From Jatrophihabitans cynanchi (GTDB lineage Bacteria; Actinomycetota; Actinomycetes; Mycobacteriales; Jatrophihabitantaceae), in the NCBI RefSeq assembly GCF_027247405.1, contig NZ_CP097463.1, positions 1,302,001-1,366,000 on the forward strand: a stretch of 64,000 bases of DNA, in the 5' to 3' direction. The notes under the pieces are model-generated. The model saw only the letters and a list, made by a program, of their open reading frames with translations. It made no database searches and was not told where the DNA came from. This document shows positions 1 through 8,323 of this stretch, one piece after another. Each line of letters begins with the position of its first letter. The first letter of the stretch is position 1. The position numbers and the translations under genes were made by a program.

Positions 1-19
1 GGCCCATCTGCCATACATC

Positions 20-34
20 AATTGTCAGGCTATT
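20..34. promoter_or_regulatory. Putative GntR/FadR-type operator, site 1
   Basis: The 15-mer AATTGTCAGGCTATT matches the palindrome consensus AAYTRTCAGACAATT that recurs eight more times in the window. It lies downstream of the first GntR gene, so it probably serves a promoter reading off the left edge. Confidence 0.5.
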
Positions 35-75
35 ATATGGAACGCGAAGAGGCTAGGTGTCGGCCGAAAAATGAC

Positions 76-831
76 CTATCGAGCGCGCCGGGCCGAGGCC
101 GGGCGACGGGTACTTGGCGCACCCTGCGCCACGCTGGCCAGATGCGCCAGATGTGACCGCGTGGCCCGCTCGGCCCGATCGGGGTCGCCCTCGGCGATCC
201 CCTCCAGGATGTCTCGATGCTGCCGGACGGCTTCGCGCGCGCTCTCGGCAGAGTGCCGCACCAATCGAACCGGCTGGGTCAGGTCGTGCAGCGCGCCCAG
301 GAGGGCGGCCAACACGTCGTTGTGCGTCGCCCGCGCGACCAGATAGTGGAACTTGGCGTCGAGCGGGGGGACCGCGGGATCCTCGAACGTCATAACCCGT
401 TCGGAGTCGAGCACGTTGCGGATCGCGGTTACGTCGTCCTCGGTGCGGTTGGTCGCCGCCAACCGAGCGGCCGGGATCTCGAGGATCTCGCGAACCATGG
501 AGATCTGATCGTGGTCGATGGTCCCAAGCGACAGCGTCGCCCGCATCGACGCGGCGATCATCTCCGCCAGTTCCGTCGGGCCGATCTGGCGCACGAAGCT
601 ACCGCCGGTCGCGCCCGGCTGCGTGAGGATCAGGCCCGAGGCGGCGATCGACCTGAGCGCCTCACGGATGGTCGCCCTCGACACCCCGAACAGCTCGGCA
701 AGTTCGGCCTCGCTCGGCAGCTTGTCGCCCTGCTGCAACTGGCCGGTCGTGATCGCCTCCCGCAGCTGCTCCTCGACCTGCAGGCGTGGGCGCTTGACAC
801 TCTTGGGGTTGAATCCGGTTGGCGCAACCAC
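76..831 (-). CDS. GntR-family (FadR/FCD) transcriptional regulator
   Basis: This encodes a 251-residue cytoplasmic DNA-binding regulator. Residues 13-80 form the GntR winged helix-turn-helix, with the typical run LPSEAELAELFGVSRATIRE. Residues 95-230 form an all-helical FCD ligand-binding domain with the expected metal ligands D158, H162, H205 and H227. The start is GTG at 831, preceded by GAGGTGA at good spacing. It is a close paralogue of the next gene, and an operator-like palindrome (865-879) lies just upstream. FCD proteins usually repress catabolic operons and release DNA on binding an organic acid or CoA ester. Control of the neighbouring catabolic operons is inferred from the repeated palindrome. 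Confidence 0.93.
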   Translation of the reverse strand: MVAPTGFNPKSVKRPRLQVEEQLREAITTGQLQQGDKLPSEAELAELFGVSRATIREALRSIAASGLILTQPGATGGSFVRQIGPTELAEMIAASMRATLSLGTIDHDQISMVREILEIPAARLAATNRTEDDVTAIRNVLDSERVMTFEDPAVPPLDAKFHYLVARATHNDVLAALLGALHDLTQPVRLVRHSAESAREAVRQHRDILEGIAEGDPDRAERATRSHLAHLASVAQGAPSTRRPASARRAR

Positions 832-864
832 GCAGTCACCTCGGCGCTAGAAATCGCATTTATC

Positions 865-879
865 TTACATCAGACATCA
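865..879. promoter_or_regulatory. Putative GntR/FadR-type operator, site 2
   Basis: TTACATCAGACATCA contains the TCAGACA core of the shared palindrome, 34 nt upstream of the first GntR gene start. This suggests autoregulation. Confidence 0.5.
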
Positions 880-1056
880 AGACGCTCGACTCGGACTCTA
901 TAGCAAGTCCGAACGCAAATCAGCTAGCCGGCTGGTGGAATCGTAGGGACAACTCTGCCACGTAGCGCCAATTTCGTCCCGCCCGAGGCGCGCGCAGCCT
1001 GCCTCAACCCAACCGGTCTGACAGTTAGCCAGGGCCAGCTGATCCAACCCTGGCGG

Positions 1057-1800
1057 TCACCGGGCTCCGGCGACGCGCTTCGGCGCGCGCTTACGGGCCG
1101 CCTTCGGGCTCGCTGATGCTGGCGTGCGCGCCGACTCGAGCACATGCCGGCGCGAACACTTCTCCGCTTGATCCGGGTCGCCGGCGGCGATCGCCTCGAG
1201 GACCTCCCGCTGCGTAGGCGAGTTCGCGCCGCGCGCGCTGTCCGTGTCCGCCACCGGTTCGGTGAGCTGTCGCATGGCGCCGAGCAGGGCGGACAGCACG
1301 TCGTTGTGGGTAGATTTCGCGACCAGTGCGCCGAAGGCGGCCGCGCTCGGCTTGTCGTTCTCAGCATCGGCGTCGCTCGCATCGAGCGCACCTCGGATCT
1401 CAGTGACGTCCATCGCGCTGCGGTTTGTGGCCGCGAGCCGGGCGGCCGGAACCTCGAGCAGCTCACGCACGACCCGGATGTCATCTCGGCTGACCGTGCC
1501 GAGCGCGAGCGTGGCACGAATCGGGACGGCGATCATCTCGGCCAGTTCGGCGGCGCCGAGCGTGCGGATGAAGCTGCCGCCGCTCGCCCCGGGCTGGGTG
1601 TGGATGAGCCCCGATGCACCCAAGGAGCGCAGTGCTTCACGCACGGTGACTCTGGACACGCCGAACAGCTCAGCGAGCGCCGCCTCGCTGGGCAGCTTCT
1701 CCCCTTGCTTGAGCTGCCCGCTCGCGATGGCCTCGCGAAGCTGGTCCTCGACCTGCAGCCGAGGCCGCTTGACGCTCGTCGGAGAGAACTTGGTCGCCAT
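1057..1800 (-). CDS. GntR-family (FadR/FCD) regulator, paralogue with degenerate metal site
   Basis: This 247-residue paralogue of the preceding GntR protein is strongly similar over the winged helix (about residues 10-75) and most of the FCD domain. I chose ATG 1800 because GGAGG lies 8 nt upstream; ATG 1815 is the alternative. Aligned to its neighbour, the FCD metal ligands D158, H162 and H205 are replaced by Ala, Gly and Gln (residues 153, 157 and 197 here), and only the last His (219) remains. The C-terminus is extended and rich in Lys and Arg. It probably recognises the same DNA sites, but its effector binding must differ or be lost. A copy of the shared operator lies 37-51 nt upstream. 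Confidence 0.92.
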   Translation of the reverse strand: MATKFSPTSVKRPRLQVEDQLREAIASGQLKQGEKLPSEAALAELFGVSRVTVREALRSLGASGLIHTQPGASGGSFIRTLGAAELAEMIAVPIRATLALGTVSRDDIRVVRELLEVPAARLAATNRSAMDVTEIRGALDASDADAENDKPSAAAFGALVAKSTHNDVLSALLGAMRQLTEPVADTDSARGANSPTQREVLEAIAAGDPDQAEKCSRRHVLESARTPASASPKAARKRAPKRVAGAR

Positions 1801-1836
1801 TCGCGCAGCCTCCATTTGTCGGTCGGCTGCATATTC

Positions 1837-1851
1837 TAGCGTCAGACAGTG
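1837..1851. promoter_or_regulatory. Putative GntR/FadR-type operator, site 3
   Basis: TAGCGTCAGACAGTG carries the TCAGACA core upstream of the second GntR gene. Confidence 0.45.
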
Positions 1852-1881
1852 AACTGCTCTGCACCCTGCGGGGCGCCGCGC

Positions 1882-2538
1882 TCAAGCGGCAAGTACAACA
1901 CCCAGGATGGCGCGGACCCGACCGAGCAGATCGAGATCCCGGGCACCGAGGCCTCGCCCGCGTCCGAGCCACAAGCGACCGACCTGATCACCGTCCTCTT
2001 GGAGCGGCCAGGTGTGGCACGCCTCGCCCGGCAACACGACGGTCTCGTTCGGCGTGGCGCGTACCGACGAGCACCGCGGCGAACCGCCGTACTCCTGCGC
2101 GCGCGAATCCTGGATCAGGACAGTGCGGTCGATCGTGCGGGCCAGCTCCTTCGTCAACGCTTCGATGCCGGCCGATCGGTCGGGCCCGTCGAGCGACTCG
2201 GCCACCGCCGCGGCGGCGGCCGCGACCAGGGTCGTGAATCTGTCGTCCGCGGATCCCGTGACCTGGACCCGGATCTCCACCCGCTGGTCGCCAGCGGCGT
2301 GCTTCCAGGTGCGAACGGATCCGGCGACGCGCGCCCCGGCCGACCACGAACCGCGCTGGCAAACACCGGCCGGCGTCGTCACGGCCAGCTCGACGGTCCG
2401 CGCTGCCAGCCCGTCGCCCACTGCTCGGGCCAGTCGGTCCAGGGGCGCCGCAGACTGCGATCCGACGATCCGCAGCTCCGGCGAGGCCGGCGTGGGGGCG
2501 TCGTAGTCGGCCTCGGCGCGCAGCATCCTGTGGTTCAT
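1882..2538 (-). CDS. Uncharacterised protein with PucR-like sensory segment
   Basis: This 218-residue protein starts at ATG 2538, preceded by GGAAGG at good spacing; an upstream in-frame ATG at 2715 has no support. I do not recognise the whole protein. Residues from about 118 to the end resemble the N-terminal sensory (GAF-like) domain of PucR/CdaR activators: a helix ending in ELARTIDRTVLIQD, then WPLQEDGDQVGRLWL and a helical tail. No helix-turn-helix follows, so it cannot be a complete PucR regulator. It sits between GntR and LysR regulator genes. It could be a stand-alone ligand sensor or a relic of a larger regulator. Confidence 0.6.
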   Translation of the reverse strand: MNHRMLRAEADYDAPTPASPELRIVGSQSAAPLDRLARAVGDGLAARTVELAVTTPAGVCQRGSWSAGARVAGSVRTWKHAAGDQRVEIRVQVTGSADDRFTTLVAAAAAAVAESLDGPDRSAGIEALTKELARTIDRTVLIQDSRAQEYGGSPRCSSVRATPNETVVLPGEACHTWPLQEDGDQVGRLWLGRGRGLGARDLDLLGRVRAILGVVLAA

Positions 2539-2731
2539 CAGCCATCCTTCCGCTGGTCTGGCCGAGGTGCCTGCCGGCCCTCGTTGGCCCTCGACAGCAG
2601 TGAACTCCGGCGCTCCTACGCTGTCCAATGCAAGTTGGACCGCGACACATGCGTTCGGCGCATGGCGGTTCTCGCACCGCAGGTGATCGCCGAAGCCCGA
2701 CCGCGCCAAATGCACTCGGCCTCCCCGCGAC

Positions 2732-3667
2732 TCAATCTCCCGGGAACTTGCCGACGGCAGCTCGTTTGAGCAACGCGATGAGACGGTCGGCGACCACCCG
2801 CGCGAGCGGGCTCAGGGGCGAACTCTCGACCGTCACGAGGCAGGCCTCCAGGTTGGCCCGGTCGCTCGGTAGCTGAACCGGGAGCGCGACGAGGTCCGCG
2901 GCCCACCGGGATCCGGACAGCAGCACCGGGGCGAGGACGAGCGCGTCCGAGCGCCCGCCGATCTCCGCGAGCAGGCGGTAGTTGTCCGCCTCGAGACTGG
3001 GGATCTGCAGGCCGAGCGAGGCCAGCACGGTGTCGTCCAGGATCCGTCGGATGGGACTCGACCCGATGACCGGGTAGCGGCCGAGTTGACGCGCGGAGAA
3101 GTCCGAGCCCCGGAGCAAGGGATGGTCCTTGCGCACGAGCAGACCGTAAGTCGGAGCCATGCTGACGCTCTCGATGCGCAGCCGGCTCGAGACGGCGAAC
3201 TCACTAGCTCCCGGCCAGGTTCCGCCTACGTAGAAGGCGATCTCACCGTCGAGCAGCAGTCGACGCAAGGCCGCGTCGTTGTCCACCCGGACGACGGCGC
3301 GCATTCGTTGCGCGAACACGAGGTCGGCCAACTCGGGGAGATAGAGGTTGGCAGCGAGTGGCCCGAGTCCGAACGAGACGGAACCGGCGCCCCCGGAGCT
3401 CACCACGCGCAGCTCTGACTCCAGTTCCTCCGATCGCCGCACGAAGTCCTCGGTTAGGGCGATGAACTGCAGCCCGGCCCGCGTGAGAATGGCCCCCGAA
3501 CGGCTCCGGTCGAAGATCTTGATGCCGAACTGCCGCTCGGTGGCCTGCACGCTTCGCGTCAGAGCCGGCTGCGACATGTTGATGACCTGGGCAGCGCGCA
3601 CGAAGCTCCCTTCGCGCGCGACCAGAAGCACGTGGCGGAGCCGGGGCAGGTCGATCACGCGTGCCAT
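2732..3667 (-). CDS. LysR-family transcriptional regulator
   Basis: This is a 311-residue regulator of usual LysR length. The N-terminal winged helix (residues about 8-65) contains the canonical pattern GSFVRAAQVINMSQPALTRS, and a periplasmic-binding-protein-like effector domain covers about 90-300. It is transcribed on the minus strand, 70 nt away from the acyl-CoA synthetase operon, which runs in the same direction. No TnA-type LysR box was confirmed. It may control the operon upstream of it or the adjoining PucR-like gene; neither can be decided from sequence alone. Confidence 0.93.
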   Translation of the reverse strand: MARVIDLPRLRHVLLVAREGSFVRAAQVINMSQPALTRSVQATERQFGIKIFDRSRSGAILTRAGLQFIALTEDFVRRSEELESELRVVSSGGAGSVSFGLGPLAANLYLPELADLVFAQRMRAVVRVDNDAALRRLLLDGEIAFYVGGTWPGASEFAVSSRLRIESVSMAPTYGLLVRKDHPLLRGSDFSARQLGRYPVIGSSPIRRILDDTVLASLGLQIPSLEADNYRLLAEIGGRSDALVLAPVLLSGSRWAADLVALPVQLPSDRANLEACLVTVESSPLSPLARVVADRLIALLKRAAVGKFPGD

Positions 3668-3736
3668 CCCGTCGATCGAAGCGTGCCGCCACGCTACAGG
3701 GAACTACGCCCAGTGCCTCGATAGCGGCGCACGTGA

Positions 3737-5851
3737 TCAGTGAATGACGGCCGACGGCGCACTCTCGATCACCAGGGCGTCAAGTGCGCTGATACCGCCA
3801 TCGGTATCGATCCGGACCGGGTTCACGTCGAACCCGGCGATCGTGGCCGTCGCCGCGAAGGCAGCCGATATCCGGGCAACGGTCTCGACCAGCGCGGCGA
3901 AGACCGACGGCCGATCCTCGGCCAGCAGCCCTCCGGGCAGCGTGCGGCGAAGTGCCCGACTGACCGCCCCTTCGCTGAGTGGCGCCGGCAGAAGCGTGGT
4001 GTCCCCCATTGATTCGGCGAACCAGCCGCCCGTACCGATGCCGACGACCGGACCGAAGCGCGGTTCGGCTACCCCTCCCACCAGCAGGTCCAACCCGTCA
4101 ACGGCCGCGCGCTCACAGACGACGCCGTCGAAGTCGGGCAAGGTGGCACCCCTATCGGCGAGATGCTCCCAGGCCCGCACCGCGCCGTCCGCCTCCGTGA
4201 TACCCAGCTTCACCAGACCGGCCTTGAACTTGTGCGGAGTCGCAGCCGACGATGCCTTGAGCACCACCCGGGGTCCTAGCTGCGCGAACGCCTCCCGGAC
4301 GTCGCCCTCGTCGTGCACCACGACGGCCTCGACCAGTGGGACCCCAATCTGCTGCAGAACCCGCCGTGAATCGATGTAGCCGAGAACCGCGCCCGGTTCG
4401 CGGGGCGACAAGGTCCATCGTCGGGCCGCCGCCAGCCGGTCCGCGGCGTGCCCACCCGCGAGCTCCCAGCGATCGAAGACCGCGTGCAGAGCGCTTACCG
4501 CCTGAGGCAGGCCGTCGAGCGTCAGCACGCCGGCGTCCTCGAGCAGCCGGCGCGCCGTCTCGCTCTCGTTTCCGGCCAGGTAGGTCGACACGAGAACTCT
4601 CCCGGCCAACCCCTCCCTGCCGCCCAGCCCGGCCAGCAAGGGCGGGATGACCTGGTGCGCCGCGACGTCCTGCAGCGTGGGCAGCGCGACAAGGATGCCG
4701 TCGTACCGTCCCTTACGGTCGAAGACCTGGACGACCTCACGGAACAGTTCGGGTTTGGTGAGCATCTCGCCGGTCGGATCGAGCGGGTTCCCCGCCCGGC
4801 CGAGGGACAACATGCTCGAGATGCGCGCCTCGTCCTCAGGGTCGAGCGCCGGGAGCTCGAAGCCGGCGTGCTCGGCCGCGTCGGCCGCGGCGACCCCGAT
4901 GCCGCCGGAGATGCTGATCACGCCCAGCGAACGGCGTCCGGAGAGCGGTGCCCGCATGTCCCATCGCGCCAAGGCCGCCGCTGCCTGCCAGAGTGCGTCG
5001 ACGTCGTCCACGACCGTCACCCCGAGCTCGCGGGCGACGGCGAGCTCGACGTCGTGCGAGCCGGCCACCGCGCCGGTGTGCGTCGCCGCTGCCTGCCGCG
5101 CCACGTCTCCGACGCCCATCGCCAGCAGGAGCAACGACTTACCGTGTTCGAGAGCCATCGCGCTACTGGCGATCAGCCGATCGGGATCGATGCCGCTCTC
5201 GATCGCGAGCATCACCGTCGTCAGGCCGGGGTCGGCCAACGCGAAGTCAACGAAGTCCCAGACGGACAGGTCGATGGCATCGCCGGTGGCCACGCTGTAA
5301 CCGATCCCGAGACCGGCCGCCTGAGCCCGGTTGAACACGACGTTGCCGAGCCCGCCGCTCTGCGTCACCAACGCCACCGGACCCGTCCGGAACTCGCGGA
5401 GCTGGTTACGAGCCGCCCGAGGGCAGTACGCCGCCGCGACGTTGATCAGCCCCGCGGTGTTCGGGCCCAGGATCCGCAGGCCGCTCGCGGCGATGGCATC
5501 CTCGAGGTCCTGTTGCAGTCCGAGAGCGCCGAAGCCGGCTGTCACCACGGTGGCGCTCGAGGCCCGACCCTTGGCGGCGCGAAGCACGTCGGGCACCACG
5601 GCCGCCGGCGTGACGACCACGAGGGTGTCGACGGGCTCGCCGAGCGCATCGAGGGTCGGGACACACGGCACCCCGCACAGTGTCTCGTGCCGGGGATTGA
5701 CCGCGACGATGCGCCCGCGGTAGCCGTGGTCGACGAGATTGACCAGCGACGCGCCGCTCATCGACTCCAGTCGGCTCGATGCGCCGACGACGGCCACGGA
5801 CGCCGGCGCAAGCAGCGAGCGCACGGCCTCCGTCGTAGCCGGGTCGATCAT
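3737..5851 (-). CDS. Acyl-CoA synthetase, NDP-forming (acetate-CoA ligase family)
   Basis: This 704-residue single-chain NDP-forming acyl-CoA synthetase activates a carboxylic acid with ATP and CoA. Residues 1-130 form the CoA-binding Rossmann domain (ASVAVVGASSRLE), followed by two succinyl-CoA-ligase-like domains. The loop AATHTGAVAGSHD carries the His expected to be phosphorylated in this family. An ATP-grasp domain occupies about 480-704 and contains VVLKASSAATPHKFKAG. The start is ATG 5851, which overlaps the stop of the BKACE gene by 4 nt; longer readings into that gene are spurious. It is the last gene of the three-gene operon amidohydrolase-BKACE-synthetase. The substrate is unknown. 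Confidence 0.9.
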   Translation of the reverse strand: MIDPATTEAVRSLLAPASVAVVGASSRLESMSGASLVNLVDHGYRGRIVAVNPRHETLCGVPCVPTLDALGEPVDTLVVVTPAAVVPDVLRAAKGRASSATVVTAGFGALGLQQDLEDAIAASGLRILGPNTAGLINVAAAYCPRAARNQLREFRTGPVALVTQSGGLGNVVFNRAQAAGLGIGYSVATGDAIDLSVWDFVDFALADPGLTTVMLAIESGIDPDRLIASSAMALEHGKSLLLLAMGVGDVARQAAATHTGAVAGSHDVELAVARELGVTVVDDVDALWQAAAALARWDMRAPLSGRRSLGVISISGGIGVAAADAAEHAGFELPALDPEDEARISSMLSLGRAGNPLDPTGEMLTKPELFREVVQVFDRKGRYDGILVALPTLQDVAAHQVIPPLLAGLGGREGLAGRVLVSTYLAGNESETARRLLEDAGVLTLDGLPQAVSALHAVFDRWELAGGHAADRLAAARRWTLSPREPGAVLGYIDSRRVLQQIGVPLVEAVVVHDEGDVREAFAQLGPRVVLKASSAATPHKFKAGLVKLGITEADGAVRAWEHLADRGATLPDFDGVVCERAAVDGLDLLVGGVAEPRFGPVVGIGTGGWFAESMGDTTLLPAPLSEGAVSRALRRTLPGGLLAEDRPSVFAALVETVARISAAFAATATIAGFDVNPVRIDTDGGISALDALVIESAPSAVIH

Positions 5852-6777
5852 CGGGCCGCTCCGTCGAGAGAACGGGCGACACCAAGGATGCGCCGCGCGT
5901 CGTCGGCGGACGCGACCTGACCGCCCTGCGACCGCACGAGCTCGACCGCTGCGCGCACGACCGATGCATTCGACGCCTCCGGGGCGAAACCTTCGATCGG
6001 CGGCGAGCCGAGGCCGACTCGTAGGTGGCCGCCGGTACGGACGGCGTGCTGCTGCAGGCGACGCTCGGTGTCTGCGGCGACTCCGATCGGACAGCAGAAC
6101 CATTCGTAGGGCATGTCGGCCGGAATCATCGCCCGAAGCCGATCGAGACTCTCCGCAATCGGATCGAGCCCGAAGTGGAAGCGTTCGGTCAGGAACAGGT
6201 TCAGCACGACTGGACCATCGACCAGCCCGTTGCGCCACCAGGTGACGATCTTTCGCAGGGTGCCCGGCTCGAAGACTCCGAACAGCGGTTTGAGTTCGAG
6301 ACGGCGGGCTTCGGCGCAGAACCAGAGCCATTGCGCGAGCGGCGACTCCGGCTCGCCCGCCGATTCGGAGGACTCGAGCTTGGCCATCCAACTCGGCTTG
6401 ATAGCTCCGGTCCCGGGATCGACATCCATCATGTCGAACAGATGGGGGTCGATCGAAATCAGGTTCATCCCCACCACCCGCTGCACATCAGGAAGGAAAC
6501 GCCAGCGAGACCGCCCGTTCACGCCGTGCCCTTGCGGTGGGTACCAGTTCAGCGAGTTCAGGTCGGTCAGACCCTGCAGCGCGCTCACGTAGTACGCCGT
6601 GTCGTCGGGTGCCTGTCCCCCACTAGGCGTGCGCCCGTGGAAGTGGATCACCGAGGCGCCCGCGCCCAGTGCTCCGGCCATCTCCTGCCGCACCTGGTGC
6701 GGCAGGATCGGGACGCCGGGTACGGCGTCGGTACGGACATCCTCGTTGAGGACCGCTTGGATGATTGTCTGGCTCAT
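5848..6777 (-). CDS. BKACE-family enzyme (3-keto-5-aminohexanoate cleavage-type, DUF849)
   Basis: This 309-residue TIM-barrel protein of the beta-keto acid cleavage enzyme family uses Zn to condense a beta-keto acid with acetyl-CoA, yielding acetoacetate and a new CoA ester. The N-terminal GASVIHFHGRTPSGG supplies the HxH zinc pair typical of the family. Residues near 195-240 (FGLDPIAESLDRLRAMIPAD) fit the barrel. The family is very diverse in substrate, so the keto acid cannot be named. It is translationally coupled to the downstream acyl-CoA synthetase by an ATGA overlap. This pairing suggests that a keto acid is cleaved and its product activated. Confidence 0.88.
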   Translation of the reverse strand: MSQTIIQAVLNEDVRTDAVPGVPILPHQVRQEMAGALGAGASVIHFHGRTPSGGQAPDDTAYYVSALQGLTDLNSLNWYPPQGHGVNGRSRWRFLPDVQRVVGMNLISIDPHLFDMMDVDPGTGAIKPSWMAKLESSESAGEPESPLAQWLWFCAEARRLELKPLFGVFEPGTLRKIVTWWRNGLVDGPVVLNLFLTERFHFGLDPIAESLDRLRAMIPADMPYEWFCCPIGVAADTERRLQQHAVRTGGHLRVGLGSPPIEGFAPEASNASVVRAAVELVRSQGGQVASADDARRILGVARSLDGAAR

Positions 6778-6856
6778 GACCGCTTTCTGGTGACGACCCG
6801 GTGCCGGCGGACGAGCCGTGGGCGGGTGGACGGGGCACGTTTGCCGGTACGAACGA

Positions 6857-8107
6857 TCAGTAGGGGAGCTCGAGCTTGAGCATCCGGATGGCGTTGCCCC
6901 GGAGAACCTTCCATCGGTTGAGATCCGATAGGTCCTTCGTCAGGCGCTCGGCGACCTCTCGGCACTCGGGCCAGGTGCTGTCGGCGTGCGGGTAGTCGGT
7001 CTCGAACACGACATTGTCGGCGCCGATCTCGTCCAGGCACCGCAGCCCGTGGGCGTCCTCGAACACGCAGGCATACATGCGCTCACGGAACATCTCACTG
7101 GGCGGCAAGGTGAGAGCGGACGAGGCGTTGTTCCACGCGCGGTTGTAGTCGAACACGACATCGGCCCGTTCCAGCACGTACGGCAGCCACCCGGCCTGGG
7201 CCTCGGCGAAGGAGAGATCGATGTTCGGGTAGGTGGCGAGTCGGCCGGAGAAGATCCAGTCCAGGATCGAGCCCGCAGCGTTCACGAAGGTCAGCGTGTT
7301 CCCGACGGCCGCCGGCGCGTCGTCCGACGTGGTCGGCATGCTGGAGCTGGATCCGATGTGCACCTGCAGCACGCTCTGCGTCTCGTCGCAGGCCCGGAAG
7401 AACGGATCCCAGTGGTCGGTGTAGATGGAGGGCAGGCCGAGCTTGGTCGGGTTCTCCGAGAAGCAGATCTGATTGACGCCACGAGCCCTGACGCGGTGGA
7501 CCTCGGCGGCCGCCAGCTCCGGATCCCACATCGGTACGATCGCCAGTGGGACGAGCCGACCGCTCGAACCCGCTGTCCACTCGTCGATGATCCAGTCGTT
7601 GTAGGCCTCGACCGACAGCTTGGCGAGGTCCTTGTCCTTCGCGTGCAGGAAGCGCTGTCCGCAGAAGCGGACGAACATGTTCGGAAAACACAGCGATGCC
7701 TCGATCCCGGCCGAGTCCATGTCCTTCATCCGCGCGACGGGGTCGTAGCAACCCGGCCGCATTCCGTCGAAGGTGATCGGGTAGGCGATCATCTCGTCCC
7801 GGCTGAATCCCGCCGCCGAGCCCAGGCGGATGTTCGGGACGATCGTGCCCTCGTACACCCAGGAGTCGATCTCGGGCGCCGACGGGTCGTCAGTGAACGC
7901 CTTCGAATAGTCGTACGAGCCGCCGTTGGTCGCGGCAGCCAGTTCGTCCGGGTAGGCGCGGCCGCGAATGACACGCGGCCCCTCTTCGTGATACTTCGCG
8001 GGCAGGCGGTCGGTCCAGAGATTCGGCGGTTCCACGACATGATCATCGACAGAGATGATCTTGGGGAACTCGGAGAGAATCTCAACCGGCGGGTTCGTCT
8101 GCTTCAT
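6857..8107 (-). CDS. Amidohydrolase-2 family metal-dependent hydrolase
   Basis: This 416-residue TIM-barrel hydrolase or decarboxylase belongs to the ACMSD-like amidohydrolase family. The N-terminal IISVDDHVVEPPNLWTDRLP replaces the classical HxH with DDH, a variant common in actinobacterial members. The C-terminal FETDYPHADSTWPE carries the conserved Asp that binds the metal. I chose ATG 8107 because the 12 residues before it look non-native, although ATG 8143 is possible. It is the first gene of the operon that continues into BKACE and the acyl-CoA synthetase. A GntR-type operator lies about 85-99 nt upstream. The reaction may be C-C or C-N bond hydrolysis, or decarboxylation, of a cyclic intermediate. 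Confidence 0.88.
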   Translation of the reverse strand: MKQTNPPVEILSEFPKIISVDDHVVEPPNLWTDRLPAKYHEEGPRVIRGRAYPDELAAATNGGSYDYSKAFTDDPSAPEIDSWVYEGTIVPNIRLGSAAGFSRDEMIAYPITFDGMRPGCYDPVARMKDMDSAGIEASLCFPNMFVRFCGQRFLHAKDKDLAKLSVEAYNDWIIDEWTAGSSGRLVPLAIVPMWDPELAAAEVHRVRARGVNQICFSENPTKLGLPSIYTDHWDPFFRACDETQSVLQVHIGSSSSMPTTSDDAPAAVGNTLTFVNAAGSILDWIFSGRLATYPNIDLSFAEAQAGWLPYVLERADVVFDYNRAWNNASSALTLPPSEMFRERMYACVFEDAHGLRCLDEIGADNVVFETDYPHADSTWPECREVAERLTKDLSDLNRWKVLRGNAIRMLKLELPY

Positions 8108-8191
8108 CGAAGTACCAATCTGGTGGCAACGGGGCGCGCGCACACTCGACGCGCGATTAGCCGAATCCTAAGACCATCCTTCTAAATACTC

Positions 8192-8206
8192 AACTGTATG
8201 ACATCT
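8192..8206. promoter_or_regulatory. Putative GntR/FadR-type operator, site 4
   Basis: AACTGTATGACATCT matches the shared palindrome with a T centre. It lies between the divergent amidohydrolase operon and the flavin dehydrogenase gene and could control both. Confidence 0.5.
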
Positions 8207-8323
8207 AGCCTGCGCACCCGCCGCCACGCGGGGACGGGCCACAGGAGTGACCATGTTCGGTCCAGGCCCTTCCGATGGCGCCGGGGCTGGTCTTGCATCG
8301 AACCAATCGTCTAACATTTGCCC

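Noticed and set aside
4448-5920. 490-residue open frame on the plus strand
   Set aside because: Antisense shadow of the acyl-CoA synthetase; composition is Arg/His-rich and shows no domain.
6986-8185. 399-residue open frame on the plus strand
   Set aside because: Mirror of the amidohydrolase gene without any recognised motif.
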